Below the pieces are notes generated by a model. It saw only the letters and a list, made by a program, of their open reading frames with translations. It had not been told where the DNA came from and did not search any database. From Luteibacter jiangsuensis (lineage in GTDB: Bacteria; Pseudomonadota; Gammaproteobacteria; Xanthomonadales; Rhodanobacteraceae), in assembly GCF_011742555.1 (NCBI RefSeq), contig NZ_JAAQQR010000003.1, positions 186,001 through 250,000 on the forward strand: a stretch of 64,000 bases of DNA, given 5' to 3'. The position numbers were made by a program, and so were the translations under genes. Positions 8,418 through 16,683 of this stretch are shown here, in pieces; the first letter of the stretch is position 1; each line of letters begins with the position of its first letter.

Positions 8418-10094
8418 TCAGCCGAACTGAAGCGTCTCGGTCAGATCGCCCGGCGCCGGCCCGCCCGCCGCCAGCATCGCCTTCTCGCGCTCGACCAGCC
8501 CCGGCAGTTTCTCCAGCTTGAAGCGGCGGGTGATGAAACGCGCGATGGAGCCGGTGTCGTAGACCGTGTGCTCCACATGCCCCTTCTTCGCGTACGGCGA
8601 GATCACCAGGGCGGGGATGCGCGTGCCCGGTCCCCAGCGGTCGCCCTTCGGCGGGGCCACGTGGTCCCACCAGCCGCCGTTCTCGTCGAAGGTGACGATC
8701 ACCAGCATGTCGTTCCAATGCGGGCTTTTGCGCAGCGCATGCACCACGTTGGCGATATGTCGGTCGCCTGCCTCCACGTCGGAGTAGCCGGCGTGCATGT
8801 TGAGATCGCCCTGCGGCTTGTAGAACGTGACGGGCGGCAGCTTGCCTGCCGCGACGTCGGCGAGGAAGTGGTTGGTGGACGGCGTTTCGCCGAGGCCGCC
8901 ATCGCGCAAGTGGCGCTTGCGCGCTTCCGTGCCGGGTGCCAGCGAGACGAAATAATTGAGCGGCTGATGGTGCGGCTGGAAATTGGGCGTCTGCGGAAAG
9001 CTGCCGTCGTCGCCGTCGCCCTTGCCGTCGAGCGCGGCCTGGAAGGCGCCGCCATACCAGGCCCAGTCGACGCCCTTCGCCGAGAGCATGTCTCCGATGT
9101 GCCGGTGCGATTGCGGCGGCAGCGTGTTCGGGCTGTTGGCATCGGCCAGCAGCGGGTTCTTGCGGTCGACGTTGAAGCCGGGCGAGTAGGGCGGGCCGAT
9201 GGTGTTCACCGCCCAGAAGTCCGGCGTCAGCGTGTTGTGGTGCGCGAACTTCGGCTTGCCGTTCATCGCGCTCTTCGGCGAATCTTCGGCCATCTTCAGG
9301 CGATGGTCCTTGGGATCGCCGCTTTCCGTTACCGCGATATTGAACTGCGCCGGACTCTTGTCGGCATTCGGGTAGAACGGCGGCTGCGCCGCGACGAGGT
9401 ATTGGTGGTTGAGGAACGAACCACCGAAAGCACCCATGAAGAAGTTGTCGCACAGCGTGAACTGCTCGGCCAGGCGCCACAACCGCAGGTGCACGGGCGC
9501 GCTGGCATAGTGGCCCATGGTGAGCGCGCCGTTGTCGCCCCACGCCACGAAGCCGTCGTTCTTGCCACCGTTGATCTGCAGCTGGTTGTTGTAGAACGCG
9601 TGGACGAGGTCCCGTGTGACGACGCCGTGCGGCAACGGCGTGTGGCCATCGCCGGTGTGCAGGGCCCACGGCGCATTCGGCAGTCCGACGATGTCCTTTT
9701 CCAGAATCTTGTACGTCTTGTGGTCGACCACCTGCTCGTGCGGAACGAGGCCGCCCCAGATCGGGGGAAGCGTTTTGAGCACCGTGCCGTCGCGATCGCG
9801 CTGGAGGTAACGCTCCTTCGGAACGGCACTCAGCGGGCTCTGCAATCCGGGGAAGTCGGCAAACAGATTGTTGAAGCTGCGGTTTTCCGCGTAGATGACC
9901 ACGACGTGCTGGATGTGCTTCTCGAGCAGTGCATCCATGGCCTTGCCGCCCGGCGCGACAGGTGCCCCCTGCGCGGCATTCGCCGTCGCGTCGGGGAGGC
10001 CGCCCAGGGCCAGCAGCGCCCCGGTGGTGGCCATGCCACCCAGCAGGCGGCGCCGGCCGGCGTCAAGGGTGTCGTCGTCGTGCTTGTTCGTCAT
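8418..10094 (-). CDS. exported phosphoesterase of the phospholipase C/acid phosphatase family
   Basis: The 558-residue protein belongs to the family uniting bacterial phospholipase C and AcpA-type acid phosphatases. The family motif ENRSFNNLF follows 'HIQHVVVIYA' near residue 65, and the metal-binding segment TFDENGGWWDHVAPP lies in the C-terminal third. The N-terminus reads RRRLLGG followed by a hydrophobic stretch, which looks like a Tat signal (RR motif, exported folded). It lacks the two small C-terminal domains of haemolytic PLCs, so an acid phosphatase role is equally likely. It lies 36 nt behind the GH43 gene on the same strand and is probably co-transcribed with it. Confidence 0.88.
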   Translation of the reverse strand: MTNKHDDDTLDAGRRRLLGGMATTGALLALGGLPDATANAAQGAPVAPGGKAMDALLEKHIQHVVVIYAENRSFNNLFADFPGLQSPLSAVPKERYLQRDRDGTVLKTLPPIWGGLVPHEQVVDHKTYKILEKDIVGLPNAPWALHTGDGHTPLPHGVVTRDLVHAFYNNQLQINGGKNDGFVAWGDNGALTMGHYASAPVHLRLWRLAEQFTLCDNFFMGAFGGSFLNHQYLVAAQPPFYPNADKSPAQFNIAVTESGDPKDHRLKMAEDSPKSAMNGKPKFAHHNTLTPDFWAVNTIGPPYSPGFNVDRKNPLLADANSPNTLPPQSHRHIGDMLSAKGVDWAWYGGAFQAALDGKGDGDDGSFPQTPNFQPHHQPLNYFVSLAPGTEARKRHLRDGGLGETPSTNHFLADVAAGKLPPVTFYKPQGDLNMHAGYSDVEAGDRHIANVVHALRKSPHWNDMLVIVTFDENGGWWDHVAPPKGDRWGPGTRIPALVISPYAKKGHVEHTVYDTGSIARFITRRFKLEKLPGLVEREKAMLAAGGPAPGDLTETLQFG

Positions 10095-10130
10095 GTCGTG
10101 GATCCGATGGGGGTCTGCGGCCGCCCATCG

Positions 10131-11951
10131 TCATGGAACGATCTGTACGACCTGTGACAGCGGAGAGACACCTCGCTCGTCGAAGGCCTCCACGGCCACG
10201 ACGTAACGAACGCCCTTGTTGAGGCTACGAAGGGTAAACGAAGTCGGCCGATCCGCGAAACGCTGGTACGTGGAATGCAGGCGGTCGGCGGCAAGGCCCC
10301 AGCGCACGTTGTAGCCCACTGCGCCCGGTACAGGCTTCCACGAAATCGTGGCGTCCCTCTCGTCGCTGCCGCGTGTCGCCTGGACATCCTGCGGAGCGGC
10401 GGGCGGTGCGCCGTCCGCATTACCGAATACACGCAGATCGGAAATCGCAAGATGCTTCGCGCCCACATGCTTGTGCACGTAGCGAATGAAGCGCAGCTTC
10501 CGCGGTTGTTCCAGTTCGATGTACGCGTTGGGGCGGTCGCGCGTTTCCTTCGACAGGTCGGCCAGCGTGATCCAGCGTTCGCCGTCCGTCGAACCTTGCA
10601 GGACGAACTGCGTGACGATGTCGGGGGCGTCGCCATAGCGGCCGGATTCGAAATCGGCGTAGTCGACCTGCACGGCGCGAACGGTTGGGGTTCCGCCCAG
10701 GTCCAGCGTGAGCGTCTGGCCGGCGTCGTTCGTCTTGGCCACCCAGAATGTGCGCGGATCCTCGTCGGTCAGCGTGGACGCCGGGTGCGCGGGCAGCGAC
10801 GACGACGCCACCACCGGCTTGCGGTACGACAGCAGCATCCAGCCGGTGAATGTGTCTTCGTTCTCGCGCAGCTTGTGGTCGGGCATCCGATGCGGGAAGT
10901 CGCCGAAGCGCGTGTCCACCCACATCTGCCCGTCGTCGTGCCACCCCGCGGGAAACAGGTCGATGCGGCGTTCGAAGGTCCAGTTCACGCCGAGCCAGGC
11001 GGTGCCCGTATTCCAGGCGTTGCCATACGCGTCCTCGAAGGTGGAGCCGTGGCCGGCTCCGGTGACGAAGCCGCCAGGCTTGTATCCGACCGGGTTGTAA
11101 GGAGCGTATTCGAACGGCCCCAGAGGCGTCTTTCCGACATACACGCCCGTGGCATACACGTTGTATTCGGTGCCCGGGCCGCCGTACTGGAAGTAGTAGC
11201 GGCCGTTGTGTTCGTTCATCCAGGCCCCTTCGATATACGAGGGCTTGTCGCCCATCGTATGGTCCGGGCCGAAGCGCTCCCAGCCATGGTTCGCCGGATC
11301 CAGACGCAGGAAGGGGCGGGGCTTCGTCAGGAACGACAGGCGCTTGCCCTCGCCCTCCGTGGAGCCGAGCTTCAGGTCGAGCTCCGCACCGTACAGCGGA
11401 TAGACGTACGAGGAGCCCCAGTACAGGTACACCTTGCCGTCCCTGTCCTGAAACAGGCCGGGGTCCCACGGCCCCTGCGGCAGCTCACCGGGCTTCAGCA
11501 GCACGCCGGGTTGCTCGTTCCGCACGGCACCCGGCACGGGCGGCAGCAGACGCGTCCAGAACTGCCACCGTCCGCTGGCCGGGTCCGTGCTGACCATGAG
11601 CGGCCGCGGCGCGACGGCCGACTGCATGAGGAACAGCTTGCCGTCCGCAACGAGCGTCGCCGGCGCGACCACCCCGTCGTAAGGCCAGTGGTCCGGCTTC
11701 ACGAAGTCCCAGTGCAGCAGATCCTTCGACATCCAGTACCCGTCGGCGAGCGTCTGGAACAGGTAATAGGCATCGCCGAAGCGCACCACGGCCGGATCGG
11801 CTCCCGTCCGGTACGAAACGCCCTCGTTCATCTGCTCGAAGTTGTAGCGGTAGTCGATGTCGATGGGGTTGGCGTACGTCCGCTGAGCGGCATGGGCCAG
11901 GACGGGCGAGGCCCCGAGGGCGGCGGCCAGGGCGATGAGGGAAAGATGCAT
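10131..11951 (-). CDS. secreted GH43-type glycosidase with F5/8C and fibronectin III domains
   Basis: The 606-residue protein has a signal peptide ending near AHAA (residue 22). The N-terminal five-bladed propeller (about 25-370) shows family 43 features. Candidate catalytic residues are Asp52 in GADPAVV, Asp163 in PWDPGLFQD and Glu241 in YIEGAWM; these assignments are by pattern only. A discoidin-like (F5/8 type C) carbohydrate-binding domain follows (about 390-510, ending in 'IRYVHKHVGAKHLAISDLRVFG'), then a fibronectin III domain. It probably trims arabinosyl or xylosyl side chains of plant polysaccharide. ATG 11951 is preceded by AGGAACGAGC; the open frame upstream has no signal peptide. 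It is divergent from glnA. Confidence 0.85.
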   Translation of the reverse strand: MHLSLIALAAALGASPVLAHAAQRTYANPIDIDYRYNFEQMNEGVSYRTGADPAVVRFGDAYYLFQTLADGYWMSKDLLHWDFVKPDHWPYDGVVAPATLVADGKLFLMQSAVAPRPLMVSTDPASGRWQFWTRLLPPVPGAVRNEQPGVLLKPGELPQGPWDPGLFQDRDGKVYLYWGSSYVYPLYGAELDLKLGSTEGEGKRLSFLTKPRPFLRLDPANHGWERFGPDHTMGDKPSYIEGAWMNEHNGRYYFQYGGPGTEYNVYATGVYVGKTPLGPFEYAPYNPVGYKPGGFVTGAGHGSTFEDAYGNAWNTGTAWLGVNWTFERRIDLFPAGWHDDGQMWVDTRFGDFPHRMPDHKLRENEDTFTGWMLLSYRKPVVASSSLPAHPASTLTDEDPRTFWVAKTNDAGQTLTLDLGGTPTVRAVQVDYADFESGRYGDAPDIVTQFVLQGSTDGERWITLADLSKETRDRPNAYIELEQPRKLRFIRYVHKHVGAKHLAISDLRVFGNADGAPPAAPQDVQATRGSDERDATISWKPVPGAVGYNVRWGLAADRLHSTYQRFADRPTSFTLRSLNKGVRYVVAVEAFDERGVSPLSQVVQIVP

Positions 11952-12022
11952 GCTCGTTCCTGCGGAGTGATGGCCGCATCCTGCCAGCGTAATCAGCGTT
12001 ACGCCGGACCCGGGCATCGTTG

Positions 12023-12069
12023 GCCCCGAGCGTGGTGCAACGCCTGCCAATTTGCACCAACGTGGTGCT
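12023..12069 (+). promoter_or_regulatory. NtrC enhancer sites upstream of glnA
   Basis: TGCACCAACGTGGTGCT at 12053-12069 matches the NtrC consensus TGCACCAnnnTGGTGCA in 13 of 14 fixed positions. A weaker second site is at 12023-12039, with a perfect right half TGGTGCA and a poor left half. Their centres are 30 bp apart. The strong site lies about 109 bp upstream of the start predicted from the sigma-54 promoter, close to the -108/-140 arrangement of enteric glnA. Confidence 0.85.
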
Positions 12070-12143
12070 TTTGCACAAGGCGCTCACGGCCGTTCTATGA
12101 TGCGCCGGCTTGGTCCATGCCGGTCCGCCGCACGCGGCAGCGC

Positions 12144-12159
12144 TGGCATAGCGTTTGCT
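12144..12159 (+). promoter_or_regulatory. sigma-54 (-24/-12) promoter of glnA
   Basis: TGGCATAGCGTTTGCT fits the sigma-54 consensus TGGCAYR-N4-TTGCW at every fixed position, with the GG and GC dinucleotides at the required spacing. It predicts transcription starting near 12169-12170, about 25 nt before the glnA ATG. NtrC sites lie at the normal enhancer distance upstream. Confidence 0.9.
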
Positions 12160-12194
12160 AACCGCATCCCGCCCCATACCCATTCGAGGTTTGT

Positions 12195-13607
12195 ATGTCC
12201 GCCGCTTCCAAAGTGCTGAACCTGATCCAGGACGAGGAAATCGAGTTCGTCGATCTGCGCTTCGCCGACATTCTCGGCAAGCACCACCATGTCACGTTCC
12301 CGGCCCACGCCATCGACGAAGGGACCTTCGAAGACGGCAAGATGTTCGACGGTTCGTCGATCGCGGGCTGGAAGGGCATCAACGAGTCCGACATGGTGCT
12401 CATGCCGGATCCGGAAACGGCACACCTCGACCCGTTCAGCGCGCACAAGCAGCTGATCCTGCATTGCGACGTGCTCGAGCCGAGCACCATGCAGGCCTAT
12501 GGTCGCGATCCGCGCTCCATCGCGAAGCGCGCCGAGGCCTACCTGAAGTCCACCGGCATCGCCGACACCGCCTTCTTCGGTCCGGAACCGGAATTCTTCA
12601 TTTTCGACTCCGTGCGCTGGCAGAACGACATGGGCCGCGTGTTCTATGAAATCGGCTCCGAGGAAGCGGCCTGGTCGTCGCGCTACAAGTACGACGGCAC
12701 GAACACCGGCCACCGCCCGGGCGTGAAGGGCGGCTATTTCCCGGTCAGCCCGGTGGACAGCCTGGGCGACCTGCGCGCGGACATGTGCAAGGTGCTGGAA
12801 TCGCTGGGCCAGGTGGTGGAAGTGCACCATCATGAGGTGGCCAACGCGGGCCAGTGCGAAATCGGCACCCGCTTCAATACGTTGGTGAAGAAGGCCGACG
12901 AACTGATGACGATGAAGTACGTCATCAAGAACGTCGCCCACCAGGCCGGCAAGACGGTGACCTTCATGCCGAAGCCGATCGTCGGCGACAACGGCTCGGG
13001 CATGCACGTGCACCAGTCGCTGTCGAAGAACGGCGAGAACCTGTTCGCCGGCGACCTGTACGGTGGCCTTTCGCAGACCGCGCTGTGGTACATCGGCGGC
13101 ATCTTCAAGCACGCCAAGGCCATCAACGCGTTCGCCAACTCCACCACCAACAGCTACAAGCGACTGGTGCCGGGCTTCGAGGCGCCGGTGATGCTCGCCT
13201 ACTCGGCGCGCAACCGCTCGGCTTCCTGCCGTATTCCGTACGTCTCCAGCCCGAAGGGCCGCCGTATCGAAATCCGCTTCCCGGACCCGATGCAGTCGGG
13301 CTACCTCACCTTCACCGTGCTGATGATGGCCGGTCTCGACGGCATCCTGAACAAGATCGACCCGGGTGCGCCGGCCGACAAGGATCTCTACGATCTTCCG
13401 CCGGAAGAAGAGAAGAACATCCCGCAGGTGTGCGCCAGCCTCGACGAGGCCCTGGTGGCCCTCGACAAGGACCGCGAGTTCCTGAAGGCCGGCGGCGTCT
13501 TCACCGACGACTTCATCGACGGCTACATCGCGCTGAAGATGCAGGAAGTCACACGCTACCGCGCGAGCACCCACCCGCTCGAGTTCCAGATGTACTACGC
13601 CATCTGA
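12195..13607 (+). CDS. glnA: type I glutamine synthetase
   Basis: This enzyme condenses glutamate and ammonia to glutamine using ATP and is the main ammonia-assimilating enzyme under nitrogen limitation. The 470-residue length is standard for GSI-beta. Visible motifs are FDGSSIAGW (substrate binding), [11 protein letters not shown], the catalytic loop '[17 protein letters not shown]' and the C-terminal adenylylation loop [10 protein letters not shown], with Tyr399 as the predicted AMP-acceptor residue. The ATG follows GAGGTTTGT. Regulation is readable: a sigma-54 promoter and NtrC enhancers upstream and a strong terminator directly downstream, so glnA is monocistronic here, without an adjacent ntrBC. 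Confidence 0.98.
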   Translation: MSAASKVLNLIQDEEIEFVDLRFADILGKHHHVTFPAHAIDEGTFEDGKMFDGSSIAGWKGINESDMVLMPDPETAHLDPFSAHKQLILHCDVLEPSTMQAYGRDPRSIAKRAEAYLKSTGIADTAFFGPEPEFFIFDSVRWQNDMGRVFYEIGSEEAAWSSRYKYDGTNTGHRPGVKGGYFPVSPVDSLGDLRADMCKVLESLGQVVEVHHHEVANAGQCEIGTRFNTLVKKADELMTMKYVIKNVAHQAGKTVTFMPKPIVGDNGSGMHVHQSLSKNGENLFAGDLYGGLSQTALWYIGGIFKHAKAINAFANSTTNSYKRLVPGFEAPVMLAYSARNRSASCRIPYVSSPKGRRIEIRFPDPMQSGYLTFTVLMMAGLDGILNKIDPGAPADKDLYDLPPEEEKNIPQVCASLDEALVALDKDREFLKAGGVFTDDFIDGYIALKMQEVTRYRASTHPLEFQMYYAI

Positions 13608-13632
13608 CGTTCGCTCGGTCGGATGAGGGAAA

Positions 13633-13656
13633 GGGGGCGCTTCGGCGCCCCTTTTT
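13633..13656 (+). terminator. rho-independent terminator of glnA
   Basis: A perfect 7-bp stem (GGGGCGC with GCGCCCC) closed by a TTCG tetraloop is followed immediately by five T residues, 26 nt after the glnA stop codon. Confidence 0.95.
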
Positions 13657-13795
13657 CTGGTTCTTCACGCGCTCTTTTAAAGACATGGGCGAGCCTGCCG
13701 ATGAACTGAGTGCGGGGTTGAGCGGATTCTCAAGCACGCCATAACCATTGATGTCGCAAACCGGTGCCGCCGGTTCGCTTGAGAGGGGTTTCACC

Positions 13796-14983
13796 GTGAA
13801 GAAGACCATCGTCGGCGCGCTCGCGCTGATCGCTCCCGTGCTCGGCGCCGCCGCCGCGCCGGCGTCCAACGATTACGACTGGCGCACCAACTGGCCCACC
13901 CACTACGTGTTCGCCGATGGTACGGACATCGGTTTGTCGCTGAAGTATCAGTACGATCTGGACCGCTTTTCGCACGACGAGGGCACGTACGAAGACGCGC
14001 AGACGAACCGCCGCAAGGAGTTCGGCTTTTTCGTCCGCAATAAGGGTGTGTACGACGGCACGGTGGTTTTCGACTTCCAGACGAAGACGTGGCTGGACGT
14101 GTTCTTCCGCCTGCAGAGCAAGGCCCTGTTCGACAGGGATATTGGCGCGTTCCGCGTCGGCTTCATGAAGACGCCCGTCGGCTTCGAAGGCAACACGAGC
14201 ACGGGCAGCACGTCGTTCATGGAAACTTCGCTGCCGATGCAGGCGATCTATGCAAACCGCCGCTTGGGCTTCGACTGGGCGCTGACGCGTAAGGCGTACC
14301 TCGTGCAACTGGGCTATTACAAGGGCGGCAACCTCCAGGGTGATCTCGACGGTCGCATGGTGGCCGCTCGCGCCGCGTGGACACCGATGAACAGCCCGGG
14401 CAACGTGCTCCACCTGGGCGGGTCGTATTCGCGCGAAAACCCGGACGGCAGCACCGACGGCCGCGGGCGCTACAACCCGCCGAGCGTGCGCCTGCGCGCG
14501 CTGCCGGAGGCAGGCCTCGCCTCGCGCCGGCTCATCGACTCCGGCGCGCTGAGCGTGGCCGAGCACGTCGAGCGCCGCGGCCTGGAAGGTCTGTGGATTC
14601 GCGGCCCCTGGTCAATGCAGGGCGAATACCTTTCCGCGCGCGTGAAGCTCGAGAACAAGCCGGCCTATGACGCCCACGGCTGGTATGCGTTCGGCAGCTG
14701 GGTCGTCACCGGCGAGTCGCGCACCTACAGCGCGGGCAACATCGGCGACGTCGTCCCGAAGGGCCCCTGGGGCGCCCTGGAGTTCGTGCTTCGCTACAGC
14801 ACGCTCGATCTGGACGACGGCCCCACCTTGGGTGGCACCGAGCATGACTGGACGCTCGGTGCCAACTGGTACCTCACGAAGTACTTGAAGTTGCAGGCCA
14901 ACTACGTACGTGCCACCAGCGACCGACGTGACCTGCGCATCGATCCGCACATCTTCCAGATGCGTGCGCAGGTCATGTTCTGA
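13796..14983 (+). CDS. outer membrane porin, OprP/phosphate-porin-like family
   Basis: The 395-residue protein has a signal peptide (VKKTIVGALALIAPVLGAAAA) and a beta-strand-rich body with alternating aromatic residues. The C-terminus ends in Phe (RAQVMF), the usual outer-membrane assembly signal. Segments such as 'FRVGFMKTPVGFEG' and 'GPWGALEFVLRYSTLDLDDG' are typical of the OprO/OprP porin family. I chose the GTG at 13796 because it follows GAGAGGGG at good spacing; an in-frame ATG at 13748 would place 16 unlikely residues before the signal peptide. The transported solute, phosphate or another anion, is not determined. It ends 12 nt from a convergent hydrolase. Confidence 0.85.
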   Translation: MKKTIVGALALIAPVLGAAAAPASNDYDWRTNWPTHYVFADGTDIGLSLKYQYDLDRFSHDEGTYEDAQTNRRKEFGFFVRNKGVYDGTVVFDFQTKTWLDVFFRLQSKALFDRDIGAFRVGFMKTPVGFEGNTSTGSTSFMETSLPMQAIYANRRLGFDWALTRKAYLVQLGYYKGGNLQGDLDGRMVAARAAWTPMNSPGNVLHLGGSYSRENPDGSTDGRGRYNPPSVRLRALPEAGLASRRLIDSGALSVAEHVERRGLEGLWIRGPWSMQGEYLSARVKLENKPAYDAHGWYAFGSWVVTGESRTYSAGNIGDVVPKGPWGALEFVLRYSTLDLDDGPTLGGTEHDWTLGANWYLTKYLKLQANYVRATSDRRDLRIDPHIFQMRAQVMF

Positions 14984-14995
14984 TTCAAGTCGCTA

Positions 14996-16672
14996 TCAGA
15001 GTTCGTCGTGAGCGGCCGGTGCCGGCAGGGTCACGGCAACTGGCTCGACGACGGGCAGAGGCGGCTCGCCGGGAATACCTTCCAGCGGGCTGCCGTGCGT
15101 GCCGTCGCACGCGAAGGCCCGGGAACCGGTTTCGGGCAGCTGGCCGGTGGCGAGATAGCGTGCGGCAGTGAGCTCGATGCACGGCGACCGCGTGAAATTG
15201 AAGAGGCCGTGTTCATCCGAGTTGCGCACCAGCAGCATGCGGGCATTGGCGAACCTGTCGAGCGCGTTCATGGCACCCGTGAGCGGGGTCGATGTGTCGG
15301 CGTCCGACTGCAACATCAGGAACGGTGGTGCGAGTTCGATGTTCGCACTCACCATGGGCCTTGCTGTCGGCGGACCCCAGCGCAGGCAGATGATCTCATC
15401 CAATACCTCGTGCCCGGTCGTGCTCAGGTAGCGACGCGCGTTTTCGCGTGCCGCCCGACGAACGGCGCTTTCGCTGCGTGTCCACAGCATGTCGTTGCAG
15501 GGAACGACGACGCGGACGGAGTCTCCTTCGGGTCCTGATTGGAACCTTGGCGTGGTGCCAGGCTGCATGTACACCAAAGCCGCCAGCTTGTTTGCCATGT
15601 GACGCAAGCGCGCGTCCATGTTCGGGTCAGGCGCCAGCGGATTCCGCAGCAGGCGCAACATGGCGTTAAGCGTTGCGGGTTTTCGTACCTCCCACAAGTT
15701 TGCGAGGTGCAATGTGGCCGCGAGTTCCTCCGGCGTTTTGATGGCCGCCAGACGCAGTTTGCGCATGCGCCCGGGGAGCTTGTCGACGGCTTCGGTAACG
15801 ATGCCGGGGTTGCTGCCGAACCCATACCGTGCGGGATCGCTGAGGATGGGGTTGAGCGCCTTGCGCACGATGGCGTCGTGCTGGGCGACGATAGCGCTCT
15901 GGAGCGCGGAGGCATAATCGCGCGTGACGTCCAGGCCGGAATCCCAGAGCATCCGCCCGGTGTGATAGGGGTAGACCGATGCATACCATGCGCCGACGAG
16001 GGATCCGTAGGAGATGCCGTAAAAATGGAGGCGCTCATCGCCGAGCGCGCGACGCAACATGTCCATGTCGTGTACGTGCTGTTCGGTATTGATATAACGC
16101 GCATGCCATGGAGCGCGACAGGTGTCGGCCATGGCCTGCGCTTCCGAGAGCATCAGGTTCCAGTTGGCGTCGCTCAGGTCGCCGGACAGGGTCTCGTAGG
16201 AAGGCGGCATGCCGGTCACGCAGCGCAGCTCGCCACTGCCGACGAGTCCACGCGGAATGACGGCGACGAGATCGAAGCGCTCGCTCAGGTGGTGCTGGTA
16301 TATCCAGTCGGAGTCCGTCCAGGCCCTCGCGATGGCTTGCAAGAGCGTGCCCGGATGCGCACCCGGGCCGCCGGCCTGGAAGAAGATCGAGCCTTCGCGC
16401 AGCGCCGGCACGGCGGCGCGTACACGTATGACACCGATCTCCAGCAAGTTCCCGTCAGGTGCTTCGTGATCGAGTGGCGCCGACATGCTGCCGCACTCGA
16501 GGCGGTCGCCGAGATCGGGTGACGCGGGACCGGTCCATGCGTCCGGGCATGGACTCCACGTGATGGAGGGCACTGTGGCGGTGGCGTTGTTCACGCTGGC
16601 TTGTGCCGGCGACACGGCGACGGCGAAGAGGGGCAGACAGGCGACGTGGGCCGCAAGGCGAAGCATTTTCAT
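14996..16672 (-). CDS. secreted alpha/beta hydrolase, S33/TAP-like family (copy A)
   Basis: The 558-residue protein has a signal peptide (cleavage near AQA-S, residue 26) and an alpha/beta-hydrolase fold. The oxyanion segment is GGPGAHPG, the nucleophile elbow is GISYGS (Ser221), and a C-terminal TAP-like domain carries the acid/base pair in 'MLQSDADTSTPLTG' and 'NSDEHGLFNF'. Relatives are tripeptidyl aminopeptidases and proline iminopeptidase-type exoenzymes. AAGGACGCGCACC precedes the ATG. It lies 11 nt downstream of its close paralogue (16684-18375), so the pair is a tandem duplication in one operon. The mature protein ends in AHDEL, an odd feature shared with its paralogue. Confidence 0.88.
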   Translation of the reverse strand: MKMLRLAAHVACLPLFAVAVSPAQASVNNATATVPSITWSPCPDAWTGPASPDLGDRLECGSMSAPLDHEAPDGNLLEIGVIRVRAAVPALREGSIFFQAGGPGAHPGTLLQAIARAWTDSDWIYQHHLSERFDLVAVIPRGLVGSGELRCVTGMPPSYETLSGDLSDANWNLMLSEAQAMADTCRAPWHARYINTEQHVHDMDMLRRALGDERLHFYGISYGSLVGAWYASVYPYHTGRMLWDSGLDVTRDYASALQSAIVAQHDAIVRKALNPILSDPARYGFGSNPGIVTEAVDKLPGRMRKLRLAAIKTPEELAATLHLANLWEVRKPATLNAMLRLLRNPLAPDPNMDARLRHMANKLAALVYMQPGTTPRFQSGPEGDSVRVVVPCNDMLWTRSESAVRRAARENARRYLSTTGHEVLDEIICLRWGPPTARPMVSANIELAPPFLMLQSDADTSTPLTGAMNALDRFANARMLLVRNSDEHGLFNFTRSPCIELTAARYLATGQLPETGSRAFACDGTHGSPLEGIPGEPPLPVVEPVAVTLPAPAAHDEL

Positions 16673-16683
16673 GGTGCGCGTCC

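Noticed and set aside
12084-13574. 496-codon minus-strand open frame opposite glnA
   Set aside because: The composition mirrors the glnA codons; no start signal and no homology pattern.
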